Shown one piece after another: positions 48,811 to 59,937 of a stretch of 64,000 nucleotides of DNA. This DNA comes from Phoenix dactylifera (taxonomy: Eukaryota; Streptophyta; Magnoliopsida; Arecales; Arecaceae), in the NCBI RefSeq assembly GCF_009389715.1, contig NC_052399.1, positions 31,443,146 through 31,507,145 on the forward strand, read 5' to 3'. The notes under the pieces are model-generated. The model was not told where the DNA came from. It made no database searches and worked only from the letters and a program-made list of their open reading frames with translations. The position numbers and the translations under genes are program-made. Each line of letters opens with the position of its first letter. The stretch's first letter is position 1.

Positions 48811-50424
48811 TTTTTCTAGTTCTCTTCTAGTTTTTTTATAAGCATAATTGGTAACAGAGAATGACTGTCAAAGGCACTCCAAATGATTGCCAATATTTTC
48901 CAGTATAATAGCAGACAAGAAGTAGCCTTGTGATCACAAGCAGGATACATTTGCACCATCTGATTTTGTTCTGGCCTCAGGCTTTAATTGATCCCCATTT
49001 ATCTGTGCTCTCACAGCCATTTTATTGTACCAAGGATACATTCATGTGTAACCTATTCATTTTTTATGTCCAAATCTCTGATGTTTTTTTAAGAACATGT
49101 TCTCTTACAACATAGTTCTATTATTCTCATGTCTTATATATGGCAGCAGTTGATGACACTTGGTATTTTTGCCCTTTGTCTGGATGTCTCAATAATATTT
49201 TATCAGGTTACATCTGAAACCTTCTCCACCTTTTGCTTAGAAAAAAAATACCATCATGTTCAGCAGCTTTATGCTCATATTCATGGAATATTTTTGAATA
49301 ATATGCCACTCTTGTAGCACAGGGTTGATTTAGAAGTTGTGCGCTACAAGTGGCTGAGCTGAAGTACATTGGGTCGTTAAAGCTTTTACACCTGCTTGAG
49401 TAGAAAAGAAAAGGTCTGCAGATGTCAAACAAAGCTTATGCTGGTGGAATACTACTTGGACGATTATTATGTCAGGATGAGTTAGAAATGGTGTAGCAGA
49501 AACATTTAATATTGTTCTTACAATTGTTTTAGCAGACTTCGGAGCAATGTTTGGAGAGATATTTGCACAAGAATCATTTAAGATTGTTTGGATTGTGCAT
49601 CAGATGAATGAAAACCCTGGAGGTCTGGGCTTCATCAAATTGAATGGACTTTGAGTAATGATCTTTTCCAGCCTCCTCTAACACCTGGTAGCGTAGTGAT
49701 TCTATGAAGCCTGGCTGCTTCTCTACACATGCTCCCGCCATATTTTCCTTACTCCGTATGCTCTTGTGATCAGTGAGCCTTTGCATGCACGGCGGAATTC
49801 TTGTTCTTTGCATGTGCTTCTTATGCTAAAAAACGAGAGATTTTTTTAGTGAGACTTTTGATCAGAATGCAGTTTTTTTTTTTTCAAACGAAAATTGGTC
49901 TGCAATTTTTCAGTTTTCTGAGGAATGCCATGTAATTTCAATTGGAGCACAGACATGAAAATCGACATGGAAAACAAGCATGGTCTTCGATCTTTCTTGA
50001 TATTCAACCCCAATGCCCTGTTCTAATTGTCCCATCTGATTGGTCGTAAATCATGGTGGGAGCTGCCGTTGATGCTTTGTTTATCGGGATTACCAAACGA
50101 TTAAGGAACATTTGTCTTACCTCCAATCCGAGATCACGAATCAGATTCGCGGCAACTGCCGCATATTTATAGATAACTTTTCTACGAGCATGCAAGGCAT
50201 CTCGATATCATAAACATAGCAAAATAAATTTAAATAACTGAAAACTATAATTTAATTATACCAAATCAATTTGACAAATAAAGTTTAAAAGTCTGATAAC
50301 AATTAAACTTCAAATAATAACCCGATAAAAAAGATTATAATAGCACTAAATTTAAATTATGTAAATATTGTCAAATCTCATTTCTAATCTCACTTCCATA
50401 GTAGGATTCGCATCCAGAACTAAA
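48811..50424. other. COQ10 3' flank and intergenic DNA
   Basis: The first part probably holds the 3' untranslated region. No recognisable gene: short open frames on both strands (for example 49208-49432 and 49574-49813 minus) show no family motif. Confidence 0.4.
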
Positions 50425-50813
50425 TTTGATGGGGACATCAGAGCTGATCATCTATCCATCTAGTCTACCATCTTATTTACAAATTATTTTAGTTTATTGT
50501 TGTAGGGCTTTATTTGTGTTATTTTGGGCTTTATTGAGAATTATTTTTTTGTGTAAGAGGTTTTATGTTTATTGTTCTTGTTTGGGCCCTATATATAGGG
50601 GACTCTCATCATGATTAGGGTTTCAATGAAAGTGAATTAAGATTTCTCCCCCCTACGTTCCTTCTCTCCTCCCTCTTCCCTCTCCTTCTTCTCTTCTCCT
50701 CTCTTTTTTCCGCGTCTCTATAACCTCTTCTTCCTTTCCCTTCCCTTCCCTTCTTCTTCCTCCACCTCTTCTTCCTTCCCCTTCCCTTCTTCTTCCTCCT
50801 TCTCCTCCTCCCT
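50425..50813 (+). mobile_element. LTR-like fragment, probably copia type
   Basis: The block has the look of an LTR end: TTTTGGGCTTTATT, GTGTAAGAGGTTTTATG, then CCCTATATATAGGGG (a TATA box inside a short palindrome), a GTGAATTAAGATTT segment and a long CT-rich tract to 50813. Known plant copia LTRs carry similar text. It abuts the next LTR directly. Fragment only; no coding part seen. Confidence 0.4.
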
Positions 50814-52683
50814 TGCAGTGTCCGTCATCAAAATTTCTGAATCAGTAAAGAAAAGAAAAGATAATAAGCTCGACAACTTAGTAAATAATGAATACCTTAA
50901 TTAGATAATTTATTTAATCAATTCTGTTTCAAGCATAAGTTCAGTAAAACTAATATCTTTAAAATATTCATATATATAATCATAATTTTGATTTGAAATA
51001 AATCACATTCAACTTAACAACTTTAACTATGGCTACACTTTATATCTTGTGGTTAGGTCAAAAATAGAACTGTATTTATACCTTATGGAGTGAGCTGGAA
51101 TACCATAATTATATCCAGCGGAGTGAGCCAAAATTTCATATTTATACGCTATGGCGAGGTTACAAGTAGAAACAATAAGTTCAATAATAGTTAGAGTACC
51201 AATGCATAACTCCCAATTGGCAGGATCGAGTACATAGTTAGGTCGAGAGTTCAAATCTGATACATATCAAAATTCTTTTTATAAAATATAATATATATAT
51301 ATATATCTTAATCCAATCAAAATATACATATACGATATAAGATCAGTAAATAGTATAACAATAGTCCAAAAAATATTAATCCGAATTACATATCTATTTT
51401 TCATTCAAAACACCATCTCATAAAATTCATAAATCACATATAAATTGATTAACAATCAATTTGATATAAAAATAATATTATATAAACAAAAAATCTAGAA
51501 AAAGCAGATCATTACTTATCTTGCACGAATGACGAGCAGACAATTCAACTAATCCTAAATTCTCCTTCAAAACCTAATATCCAAAATTGCATTTTTATTA
51601 AAATTTAATCATGATTAAAAATAAAAATCCTAAGTCTTGATACCCTCATAAGGCTGATCAAGCGGAAATGCCCGACACTCCGGTCGGTCCAATCAAGGTG
51701 ATTTCATCTAACCAAGGCTACAATAGGATGCAAATGGTTCGGTAGAAATCAGAGGTGAAAAAATCTAACAATGTCCGGCAAGGGCTAAGGTGGGGACCGG
51801 CACACCACCTAATAGTCATGGTTCAGGACCTCTTTAACCACAGTCAATCTAAAATCATAAAGAAGGGCCCTTTGCTGGATCCAAATAATCCTAGAAAGAG
51901 TAGAAAGAGAAAGTCTAGATAGAGACAAAAATAAGAGAAAAAGAATGGAGAAGAAAGAGAAAGAGAGAGAACAAACTTCTCTCTCGAACCAAGGAAGAGG
52001 ATGGTTGTGGGCGGTGCCCGGGTCAGGGGACCCACGGTCGACCAACAAGCGGTTGGTGGCAGCAGGCAGTGGTAAAATCGATAAAAACCAGAGGTTCCAA
52101 CATCTTAAATCATAGAACTGAGACATCTCAACTGTTCGAACTTCGGCTAAGGCCATAAGCCTTCGTGGGGAATCAGAGAGATACCCCGACAACGAGTGCC
52201 GGTGGCAAAATATGTCGTCATCAAGAAAAAAATGTAGTCGGTCTACCAAAACAGGGGAAGTAGAGCATCCCCATTTTTGCTAAAATTCCGACAATCTTCG
52301 GCCGAAATTGAGCTTCCAAGGGTCTTGAAAGAGGGATGGAAGAGTTAATCAAAGGTTGCCAAGTTTTTACTTAGCTTTCAGCGATGATTTGTAGCTGCAA
52401 CGACACTAGCGGTGGCCGACATTCAGAGAGAAAAACTGAAGAAATACTCCGATGGTGAGCCCCAATCAAGGTTGGATCTCCGGTGGTGTGGAAGGGCAAC
52501 AGGAGAAGCTCTAAATAGAGCTCGCTCATGACCGGAATCTGACGAACTCGGAAGGAAGAAGACTTTCATCAGGAGTCCTCTTCTCTCCTAACAAGTGCAC
52601 GGCATGTGCGAATCTGAGAAATACTTTTCAACTAGGCCGGTCAAATGGACCTGACCTAGTTCACTAAAGGGTCGGACATTACA
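50814..52683 (-). mobile_element. LTR of a gypsy-type retroelement (Del/Tekay-like), probably alone
   Basis: Read on the minus strand it starts TGTAATGTCCGACCC and ends GACACTGCA, about 1.87 kb, within the size of long Del/Tekay-type LTRs. It carries TCACTCCGCTGG/TCACTCCATAAGG and a GTTGTCGAGCTTATTATC segment near the end, like such LTRs in memory. No gag-pol region or second LTR lies in the window, so it looks like a solo or cut LTR. The flanking five bases do not match, so recombination or nesting is likely. Age cannot be dated from one LTR. Confidence 0.5.
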
Positions 52684-55600
52684 ACATTATTCATTATTTT
52701 TTAGAAACGGAACATTGTTCATTATAAATATCAATACACACATAATGCTCACATACAAAAAATGATAGCAACACATGAAATGATAACATACGGATAGAAG
52801 CTGATTAAGCTTTATCATTTTCATGCTTCCATAGTAGATTAACTTTCTTTTGGAGGAGGATGTAGGCATAAATAAAATGTAACTAATCATCACAAATGGT
52901 ACTGATTCTAAGAATAAGGGAAAATCTTCGGAATGATTTGTCCAGGTATAACATAAATGATTTACATAAGAACATCTCTGCAACATATTTCAGAAAAACA
53001 TAAATCTGACAGAAAAATAAATAGATATTTTATTGGTGGAAATGGAAGTGAGTTTTCTGTTGCTGACAATTGCATCTCTCCTTTTTGGTATTGTTTCCCG
53101 GAAGAAAAGAGAAATTCGAAATCTGACAAATTCCAGAGTTATGCAAGGCTTTCAAGCGTGGTTGGCAAGTCCTTTGGAACACCGGTGGCATGTTGCAAAG
53201 TGAATTTAGTCTTAGAATGTCTGCAGAGAAAGAATAAGACAATTTAGTGACTCTAAAAACATTCATGCAGACTCTAAGAAATTTGACAGTCTTTCAGCAG
53301 GATGCTGATTACAAGAAACATACTTTCAGAGAGAAATAGAAGGGCCATACATGGTGGTGCCTCGCTAGGCATCAGCTTGTAGCTACTGATTTTAAATATT
53401 AGGAAAGAGCATGTAAACAGCATTCAAGTTGAGGTTTTGTTTAGGAAATAAAAACTGCACGACAAGATTTAGAGTGGGTATTGAGATTGCAAGGGGTAGA
53501 AAATGTAGACTTTTTACAAATTCTTACAGTATGCAAAAAAAGAGAGTTAATTAGCGAAGAGATGATAGCAGATTCCAAGAAAAAAAAATATAGGATACAT
53601 CTATCAAGTAAGAGGCAATATTCTTGGAATTTGAAAACAAGCATGCCAAGCAAGATAATAAGATTATTGATGAAACAGATAAGCATAAAGTTTGGCAATA
53701 ACTAAGTGTAAATGTTTTGGCATTTTCTTAAGGGGGAAAGCAGAAAGAAAAGGAAGGGGGAAGATGAAGAACCAACAAAGATAGTTATGTTCTTTTGCTT
53801 CAGCCATGACCCAAACATGCAGGTTGCCAATCCCAAGCGTCTGATAGGTTAAGCAGCAGTAGATCTTCTGCTCCTCTCTTCTCTGTTTGATTCCTGTAGA
53901 ACAGTTTTTGGATGGTTTTACAACGTCTATATTTCTTTCCTCTTCTACTGATGGGCAAATTTCTTTTGGAATGATTCCAACATCTGGGTTGTGAACAATC
54001 ATGTACCAGTCTTCTCTTCTCTCCCTCTTATCATCTCACCAACTTGGGATAGCAGCCTGATCATAAGTTCTTGGGGAGTTGTGAGGTGTCACGAGCCATC
54101 TATTGGCGTTTCATAGTGAAGGCTCATTATCCTGCATAATACCTCAAGCTAACTAGTCAGTTTCTCACAATAACTAATCACAAATGAATATAACCCCCTT
54201 CAAATAATTCTTCATTCATTTATAAATTCTGCCTTTTTTTTTAACTGCACTGGAGAATAGTGTTTAATTTATCATATTTGTCGATTCTAACATAGGGTCA
54301 AGACCCAATTAGATAGATTAGTAAAAGACCAAAGTTGAATCTAGCAGAGAAAAATCTTCAGAGAATCCATTGTTCGCAGAAATTGTCTTAGATTCACCGA
54401 AGTGGTTGGCCTTTTGTGACAAGATCAAGTTGTATATGATTAGCACAAATTAACTAATAATTCATAAAGACTGTACACCAAGAAAAGAAGGCAAATGTGC
54501 AAGGTAGAGGGCTTAAGTTGGAAGAGATGTGACTGAGTATGAAAATGAAGTAACTTTAAGTATTCATTTTTGGAAATGATAACAACTACTAACGTAACAT
54601 GGTTTGAAGGTGATATGGTGTAATCCAGATTTATGTAATAAATATATACAAAGGCAAATTGAGTGTGATGCTGTTCATGAAACAATACACCAATAATAGT
54701 AAAAGGACAACAATCTATGGAATCCCTTTGTTCTTGGAATACAATCCAAAGGAACAGCGGGAATTCCCGTTTGAGAAAATGATAAACAACAAAGCAAAAA
54801 ACAAGGGGACATCAAAAATCTTAGATGGCGTTCTGACAATATAATTTGAGTGATATACAAATAGAACCCTGCTGCATTTTAAAAATAAAAAGTAGAGGAG
54901 AAAAAAAAAGAAAATGTGACATTATTCATAGTAATGACAATAAGCAGCACAAGACAGAAGACCAAATAAATAAAAACAGAAGCAAACATGGATATCTTTT
55001 GTTTATGGATTGAAAGCAAGTACACCGGTGCTAATTTTTGACTCCTCCCTTTTGGCATCATCTCTCCAGAAGTAACAAAAGATTTGCAAGCTCTAGAGCT
55101 CTGTGAGGCTTTAAAGATTGATTGGCATGGTCACCAAGCTCCTTAAAGGTGATGACAGCTGAGCTCCTTGAACCAAAGTGCAGTCTAGGAAGATCTGTCC
55201 ATGAACCAAACAAAAGGAGAAATCAAATTAGAGATTCCATAATTTAGTAAAGGTATATGAATCTTTCTAATCACTCACGCAGATTTCATATAGAATGGTG
55301 AAATATATGAGAATAAGAAAGCAATCCAGCTGGTATATATTTGGATGAATCAAACAATTTTCCAACAACTTGCCAATGGTCATATTGGATTTTAAGTTAA
55401 ATGTGCATATAAAAATTGAAAACAAAAGGAACAAGAAGTAACAAATAGGGTCGAACTCAATTTAATTATGATTATGAAAAGACTCTGCACAATGAGTGTC
55501 TCAGAGTGGATTATGAGAATCTAAAGGATAGATAGAGAAATTTAATAAATTATTAAGTCAATATATGAGAGAAAAGTCAATGGACAAATCCTGACATTCT

Positions 55601-55821
55601 TTTTTAGGGAGAGAGAAAACTAATATAATCAAAAGGGAGAATACCTGTCACTTCTCTCCTCCATGTTGGATAACAATGTTTGAGAATAAACAATAACTGC
55701 AAAAATTGTAAAAAAAAAATCTAAAAAAGAAAAAAAATAAAAAAAACAAAGAAAGGAGAGGCAAAAGGGAAGGTGATGCACCAATAAAGGCAGTACACTT
55801 CTAGATGGAGCTGTTGGCACC
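52684..55821. other. Intergenic DNA, no firm gene
   Basis: Mostly AT-rich. On the minus strand, 55200-55040 reads as a short open stretch (FGSRSSAVITFKELGDHANQ) after an AG and could be a 3' exon of a lost gene, but I recognise no family. Other frames here are short and unconvincing. Confidence 0.35.
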
Positions 55822-57250
55822 TTAGCTATGACCCATGCAGCGTGCACACCCCAATTGACTGAGAAATTTCGCAACGAAGGTGCGTCGTTTACCGCTTTCT
55901 TCTCCATCTTCTTTCAGCGGCCAGAACTTGACATTTGGGATATGAGCAATCTTGTGCCAGTCCTCACCTATCTCCCTCTTGCAACGCCTTGCCAGCTGGG
56001 GACATTCTCCAATCCTCAAGTATTGGAGTGCAGTTAGGTGTTGTAGGCCATCTGGCAACATTACTAGCTGGGGGCAGGAAGTGATACACAAATCTCGGAG
56101 TGCGGAGAGGTGTTGCAAGCCATCTGGCAGCATTGCCAGTTGGGGGCAGGAGGCGATATGCAGCTCTTGGAGTGCGGTGAGGTGTCGCAGGCCATCTGGC
56201 AGCATTGCCAGCTGGGGGCAGTCGTAGATATGCAGTACTTGGAGTGCGGTGAGGTGTCGCAGGCCATCTGGCAGCATTGTCAGCTGGGGCAAGTCGGAGA
56301 TTTCCAGCTTCTGGAGTGCGGTTAGGTGTTGCAGGCCATCTGGCAGCATTGTCAGCTGGGGCAAGTCAGAGATATCCAGCTTTTGGAGTGCGGTGAGGTG
56401 TTGCAGGCCATCTGGCAGCATTGCAAGGTAGGGACATTCCGTAATTAATAGATTTTGGAGGGATGTGAGGCCTCCTACCCACTCTGGCAAAGCAGCTAAC
56501 GTGTCGGTTCCTTGTATTTCTAGATCTTGTAGTGCAGGGAAGAAGGGGGTGGGCTGCTGTGGCTTCCTTCCTCCCCCCTCTAGACTCATCAAATTTTTGT
56601 TTTCGTCTAAATCAAGGGTATGGAGTGAGGGCAGGTACATAATACCCTCAGGCAGACAAGTGAGCTCATCACATTCCGAAATTCGTAGCTCCTCAAGGGC
56701 GGTGAGGTATTGCAGCCCATCCCACCACCCAGAAGATGATGATACTTCACAGTTCTGAATTTCGAGCATTTTAAGTTGGGACAACCCTGCAAGGTTCCCT
56801 GCTGATAAGAGCATCTCATTGCTCTCCACTATTGTAAGATCCTCCACAAAGCATGGGATACCTGGATGCACCATTAATATGGGGCATGAATCTATACTCA
56901 ATTCAATAAGGCAAGGGAAGGATGCCATCTTTCTTCCTGCTGACATTGGTTCTATTTGCCATTCCTCCAAATTGGGCATGTCAGTTAAATACAACTCCTG
57001 TAGCGATGGGAATGCACTGCTGCCATCATCCCCATAAAACTCCTCTCCGATTCTCTTCACAACAACCATTTCAGACATAGTGAGAATCTTTAAATAGGGC
57101 AATTGACCAAGTGGTGGAAGGCATTCACACCTCTCGAGTCCCTGCAATGTGAGCCTAACAAGATTTGGAAGAGAAGATACCACCACTTCTCCCTTGATAT
57201 CCAATTGGGTAAACTGATGCCCATATAATGACTTACATCCAACTCCTTTA
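55822..57250 (-). pseudogene. LRR region of a CC-NBS-LRR (RGA-type) disease-resistance gene, 5' part missing
   Basis: Intracellular immune receptors of this class sense pathogen effectors through the LRR. The open part (57204-55822, 460 residues) shows LPNLVRLTLQGLERCECLPP, then about fifteen LRRs, and ends WHKIAHIPNV, as typical RGA proteins do. Upstream, LKELDVSHYMGISLPNWIS continues the homology, but one base out of frame, and similarity stops near 57245. No CC or NB-ARC domain follows; a small MHD piece lies at 58355-58473 in the opposite orientation. Six LRR units of exactly 72 bases (24 residues) lie between about 56040 and 56470. It is a truncated remnant, although the LRR frame itself is open. 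Confidence 0.82.
56036..56467 (-). repeat. Six 72-bp LRR-coding tandem units
   Basis: The word CCATCTGGCA recurs at 56048, 56120, 56192, 56264, 56336 and 56408, a step of exactly 72 bases. Each unit codes for one LRR of the form LQHLTALQxLxIxxxPQLxMLPDG. Differences cluster in the xLxIxxxPQ part, the exposed face. The pattern fits repeated unequal exchange within an exon. Confidence 0.92.
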
Positions 57251-58349
57251 GATTATGATGAGGTTGGATAGGTCAATTGGGTCTTTAATTAAAGAATTGA
57301 GCTCGGTTTTTGATTGGGTCTAGCCCTATCGGGTCAATTTGGTCTTCTGATTATGTTATTGGGCTCATCTAGGCTTGAGTCAGGGTCAGCTCAAAGTCAA
57401 TTCGGTCTCAATTTAGTTAAACTGGTTTTGAATTGGGCTTGATTCATATTCAATTTATAGTTTGGGTTCGTCTGGACTTAGCCCAATCTGATTGGGCTCG
57501 GTTTTAGTCAAATTTGGCTAAATCCATTTTTTCTTTTCTTTTATTTGGGCCTAACAGGTTCGGACCCGTACTCGGATCAGACCCGTTAGGTCGGACCCGT
57601 TAAGGGTCTCTCTTTTTTGTTTTTTTTTTTTTCCCTTTTCTTTTCTTTTTCTTCTTTTCTTCTTTTTCTTTTCTTCCTTCTTCCTTCCCGAACCTTCTTC
57701 TCCCATTTTTTTTTTTTCTTTCTTTTTCTTCTCCTCCTCTTCTCTTCTCCCGATTTCTCCTTCCCCCTTTCTTCCCATTTCTTCTCCCATGGAGGGAGGA
57801 GGACGAGCTCGGGCGGCTTGGGAGGAGTGGGTAGCGGCCGACGGCGCCCAGCGGCCGGCCTGCGGTGCCCACGGTCGCGCCCGCGGCCGCGCCTGCGGTC
57901 GTGCCCGTGGCGATGCCCAAGGCCGCTTCGGCGGCCCACGGTCGCGTCTGCGTCCCGCTGCCGGCGACCCGCGTCCCATGGCCGACGACCCGCGGCCGAG
58001 GCCGGCGCTCGCGGTTGCGGTTGCGGATCACCCACTGGTAAGTCCTTTTTTTTTTTTTTTTTTCTTCTCTCGCGGACGGGAGATCTGGCTCGGGGAGGGC
58101 CCGAGCCGCAGCCGGCGGCTCCCCGGCCGGCTTACGGCCTCTCTTGCTGCCGCGGCTTGCGGCCGCCGTGGCTTGCGGCCACCGCAGCCGGCGCCCGCTG
58201 CCATCTTCCTTCTTTTTTTTTTTTGTGTGCGATTTAGTTGCTAAATTAGATCTACAAAGAATAATCTAGGAGTAAGGGCGTTATTGTAACCGCCCACCAT
58301 CAGGCGATTACAAACGCCCGCCCTTTGGTGTGATGGCCTCTCCCCATTC
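57251..58349. repeat. Repeat-like insert with polypyrimidine, GC-rich core and terminal inverted repeat
   Basis: 57250-57560 has recurring (T/A)TTGGGCT and GGTCAATT words. 57600-57780 is a long CT tract. 57790-58200 is very GC-rich (CGGCC/GCCGC words), giving meaningless long frames on both strands. At 58276-58318 lie inverted arms resembling GGCGTTATTGTAACCGCC and GGCGATTACAAACGCC with an ~8-base loop. It separates the two resistance-gene pieces and looks like a mobile or LTR-derived insertion. I could not name the family. Confidence 0.45.
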
Positions 58350-58354
58350 CTCTC

Positions 58355-58473
58355 AGAAACATGGACGGTTATCACAGTAACAACATAGCTACATGTAAGA
58401 TGCATGACTTGGTGCATGATCTTGCGTGTTCTATCACAGGAGATGAGTCCTCGATCATGAAGGAGGGCATGAA
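58355..58473 (+). pseudogene. NB-ARC/winged-helix fragment with MHD motif of a resistance gene
   Basis: The plus strand reads ATCKMHDLVHDLACSITGDE then SSIMKEGMKD. This is the MHD segment that closes the NB-ARC domain in RGA-type resistance proteins. Only about 40 residues remain. It is opposite in orientation to the LRR at 55.8-57.2 kb and is cut on the right by the 410-bp repeat. It may come from the same ancestral gene by inversion, or from a second copy. Confidence 0.75.
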
Positions 58474-58882
58474 GGACTTCACAAAGTTTAAATCACTATA
58501 GGAATCAATACCCTTCTGCCACCCTTTTTTTTTCTATTGGTAGTGTCTTTTTTTTTTGTCAAACTACTACTTGATACCTAATGGTGTCAGACTGCTTTGG
58601 GTTTTTGTGCTTAACAATTGAATGTTTTTAATATTTGGAAACCAATCACTCGCAAGAAAATATTTTCCATGATGGGTTCGTTAACTTTGCCACCCCATAT
58701 ACGGGACCTCATTATATCCAGTGGCGTCACAGGTCTATCTAATGTTACATGCATACATGACATTTAGCAGTGACCTATTGAAGTATATCTTTTTTGTATT
58801 GGTTTGGTTCACCAATTAAGCTTATATTTGGCTCTTTGGCTTATATCTTGTGTCCAAGAGATGAATATAACCCACTTTATGA
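58474..58882 (+). repeat. 410-bp dispersed repeat, copy B (gene-fragment junction)
   Basis: Close copy of 46081-46492. Its left edge abuts the MHD fragment and its right edge lies about 90 bases before cyclin homology begins. An apparent open frame (58794-59237) runs from the repeat into the cyclin sequence, producing a chimeric reading with no sign of function. Confidence 0.85.
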
Positions 58883-58969
58883 ACCAAATATAACTCATAG
58901 TGTAAATGGCTCAAAAACTATGATGAAAAACTTTTGGTCTTGGACAAATGCACAATTTTTGGCATTGGA

Positions 58970-59937
58970 GGTAATGGAAAGAACCGAAAAGCACATGGAG
59001 ATCAACGCAAAGAAGAGAGAAATTATGGCTGATTGGTTTGAAGAACACCATAAGTTCAAGCTGAGGCCTGAAACTCTCTACCAAACATTTTACATAATTG
59101 ACCTGTACCTTTTTAGGGAAACAGTCTCAAGGAAAGAGTTGCAGCTTGTGGGTATGAGCGCCATGCTCATCGCCTGCAAGTATGAGGAGATGATCGTGGA
59201 GGCTCCAGAGATAGTAATTAAAATGTTCATTAGTTAAAGATTATTTTTTTAATGCTTTTGTTTTCATGTATTGATTACTGAGTAGTTGAAATTGGCTGAG
59301 AGCAGGTCAAGGACTTCATATGCATATTAGAGTGGGCATATAGCAGAGAGCAGATATTGACCATGGAGAAAAGAATTTTGGACAAGCATGAATGGAACCT
59401 AACTGTGCCCACACCCTATCCATTCCTCGTGCATTTTCAGAAAGCAGCCATGTGCGATAAAGAGGTGAGAACAGTTTTACTTACGTAGTCTTAAAGTGGT
59501 GCCAATCGTAGTACAATAAATAGTATGATTCATTTGGTGGTTGTTATAGATGGAGCATATGGTCTTCTTCTTTGCTGAGTTGGCTTTGATGCATTACTCA
59601 ATGATCACGTATTGGCTATGTTTGCACGGCACACTCTTAAGAAGACTCCCTTTTGGAGTGAAACGCTCAAGCATCACACAGGTTTCTCAGAGCCAGAGTT
59701 GCTGTAAGTATTCACTACCTTCAACACATTTACAGAACTTTATGTGAATATGACTTTATCTAAAGCATTGAGCACGATAACTGAACCAATTCAACATGTC
59801 CGGACATAGGGATTGTGCACAACATCTAGTGATATTTCATTCCTTAGCAGTAGAGAGTGAGCTGAAGGTGGTTTATAAGAAGTATTAATTCGAGCCCTCG
59901 ATATGGAGCTATTGCGTTGCATCCTCCTGCAAATTAA
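58970..59937 (+). pseudogene. 3' half of a B2-type mitotic cyclin gene, degenerate
   Basis: B-type cyclins activate CDKs at G2/M. Homology begins inside the first cyclin fold (EINAKKREIMADWFEEHHKF, LRPETLYQTFYIIDLYL, RKELQLVGMSAMLIACKYEE). Exon-like pieces are about 58970-59210, 59306-59464 (VKDFICI to AAMCDKE, open), 59550-59703 and 59820-59937 (DCAQHLVIFH to HPPAN). Lesions: the first donor site reads AT instead of GT at 59211; about 22 bases covering the CPSMIAASA region are missing in the third piece, shifting the frame; and one base is off near 59884. The N-terminal half, with the destruction box, is absent, replaced by the 410-bp repeat. Most likely a truncated pseudogene. Confidence 0.82.

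Noticed and set aside
50814-52683. Solo LTR proven by flanking duplication
   Set aside because: The five bases on each side do not match, so a clean solo LTR could not be confirmed.
55952-56431. Plus-strand frames with repeated CRPSGSIASWG-like units
   Set aside because: They are antisense translations of the 72-bp LRR units, which keep all frames open because 72 is divisible by three.
57551-58244. Long GC-rich frames on both strands (up to 206 codons)
   Set aside because: Composition is repetitive (R, P, A, G or poly-F, S from CT tracts), frames overlap on both strands, and no domain is visible. They come from a repeat.
58276-58345. Helitron 3' hairpin
   Set aside because: A hairpin is present, but no CTRR end follows it and no 5' TC start was found.
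58794-59237. A 147-codon fusion of the 410-bp repeat with cyclin sequence
   Set aside because: The first third is the repeat read by chance, and the frame ends where a lost splice donor runs into the intron. It is not a real chimeric gene on present evidence.
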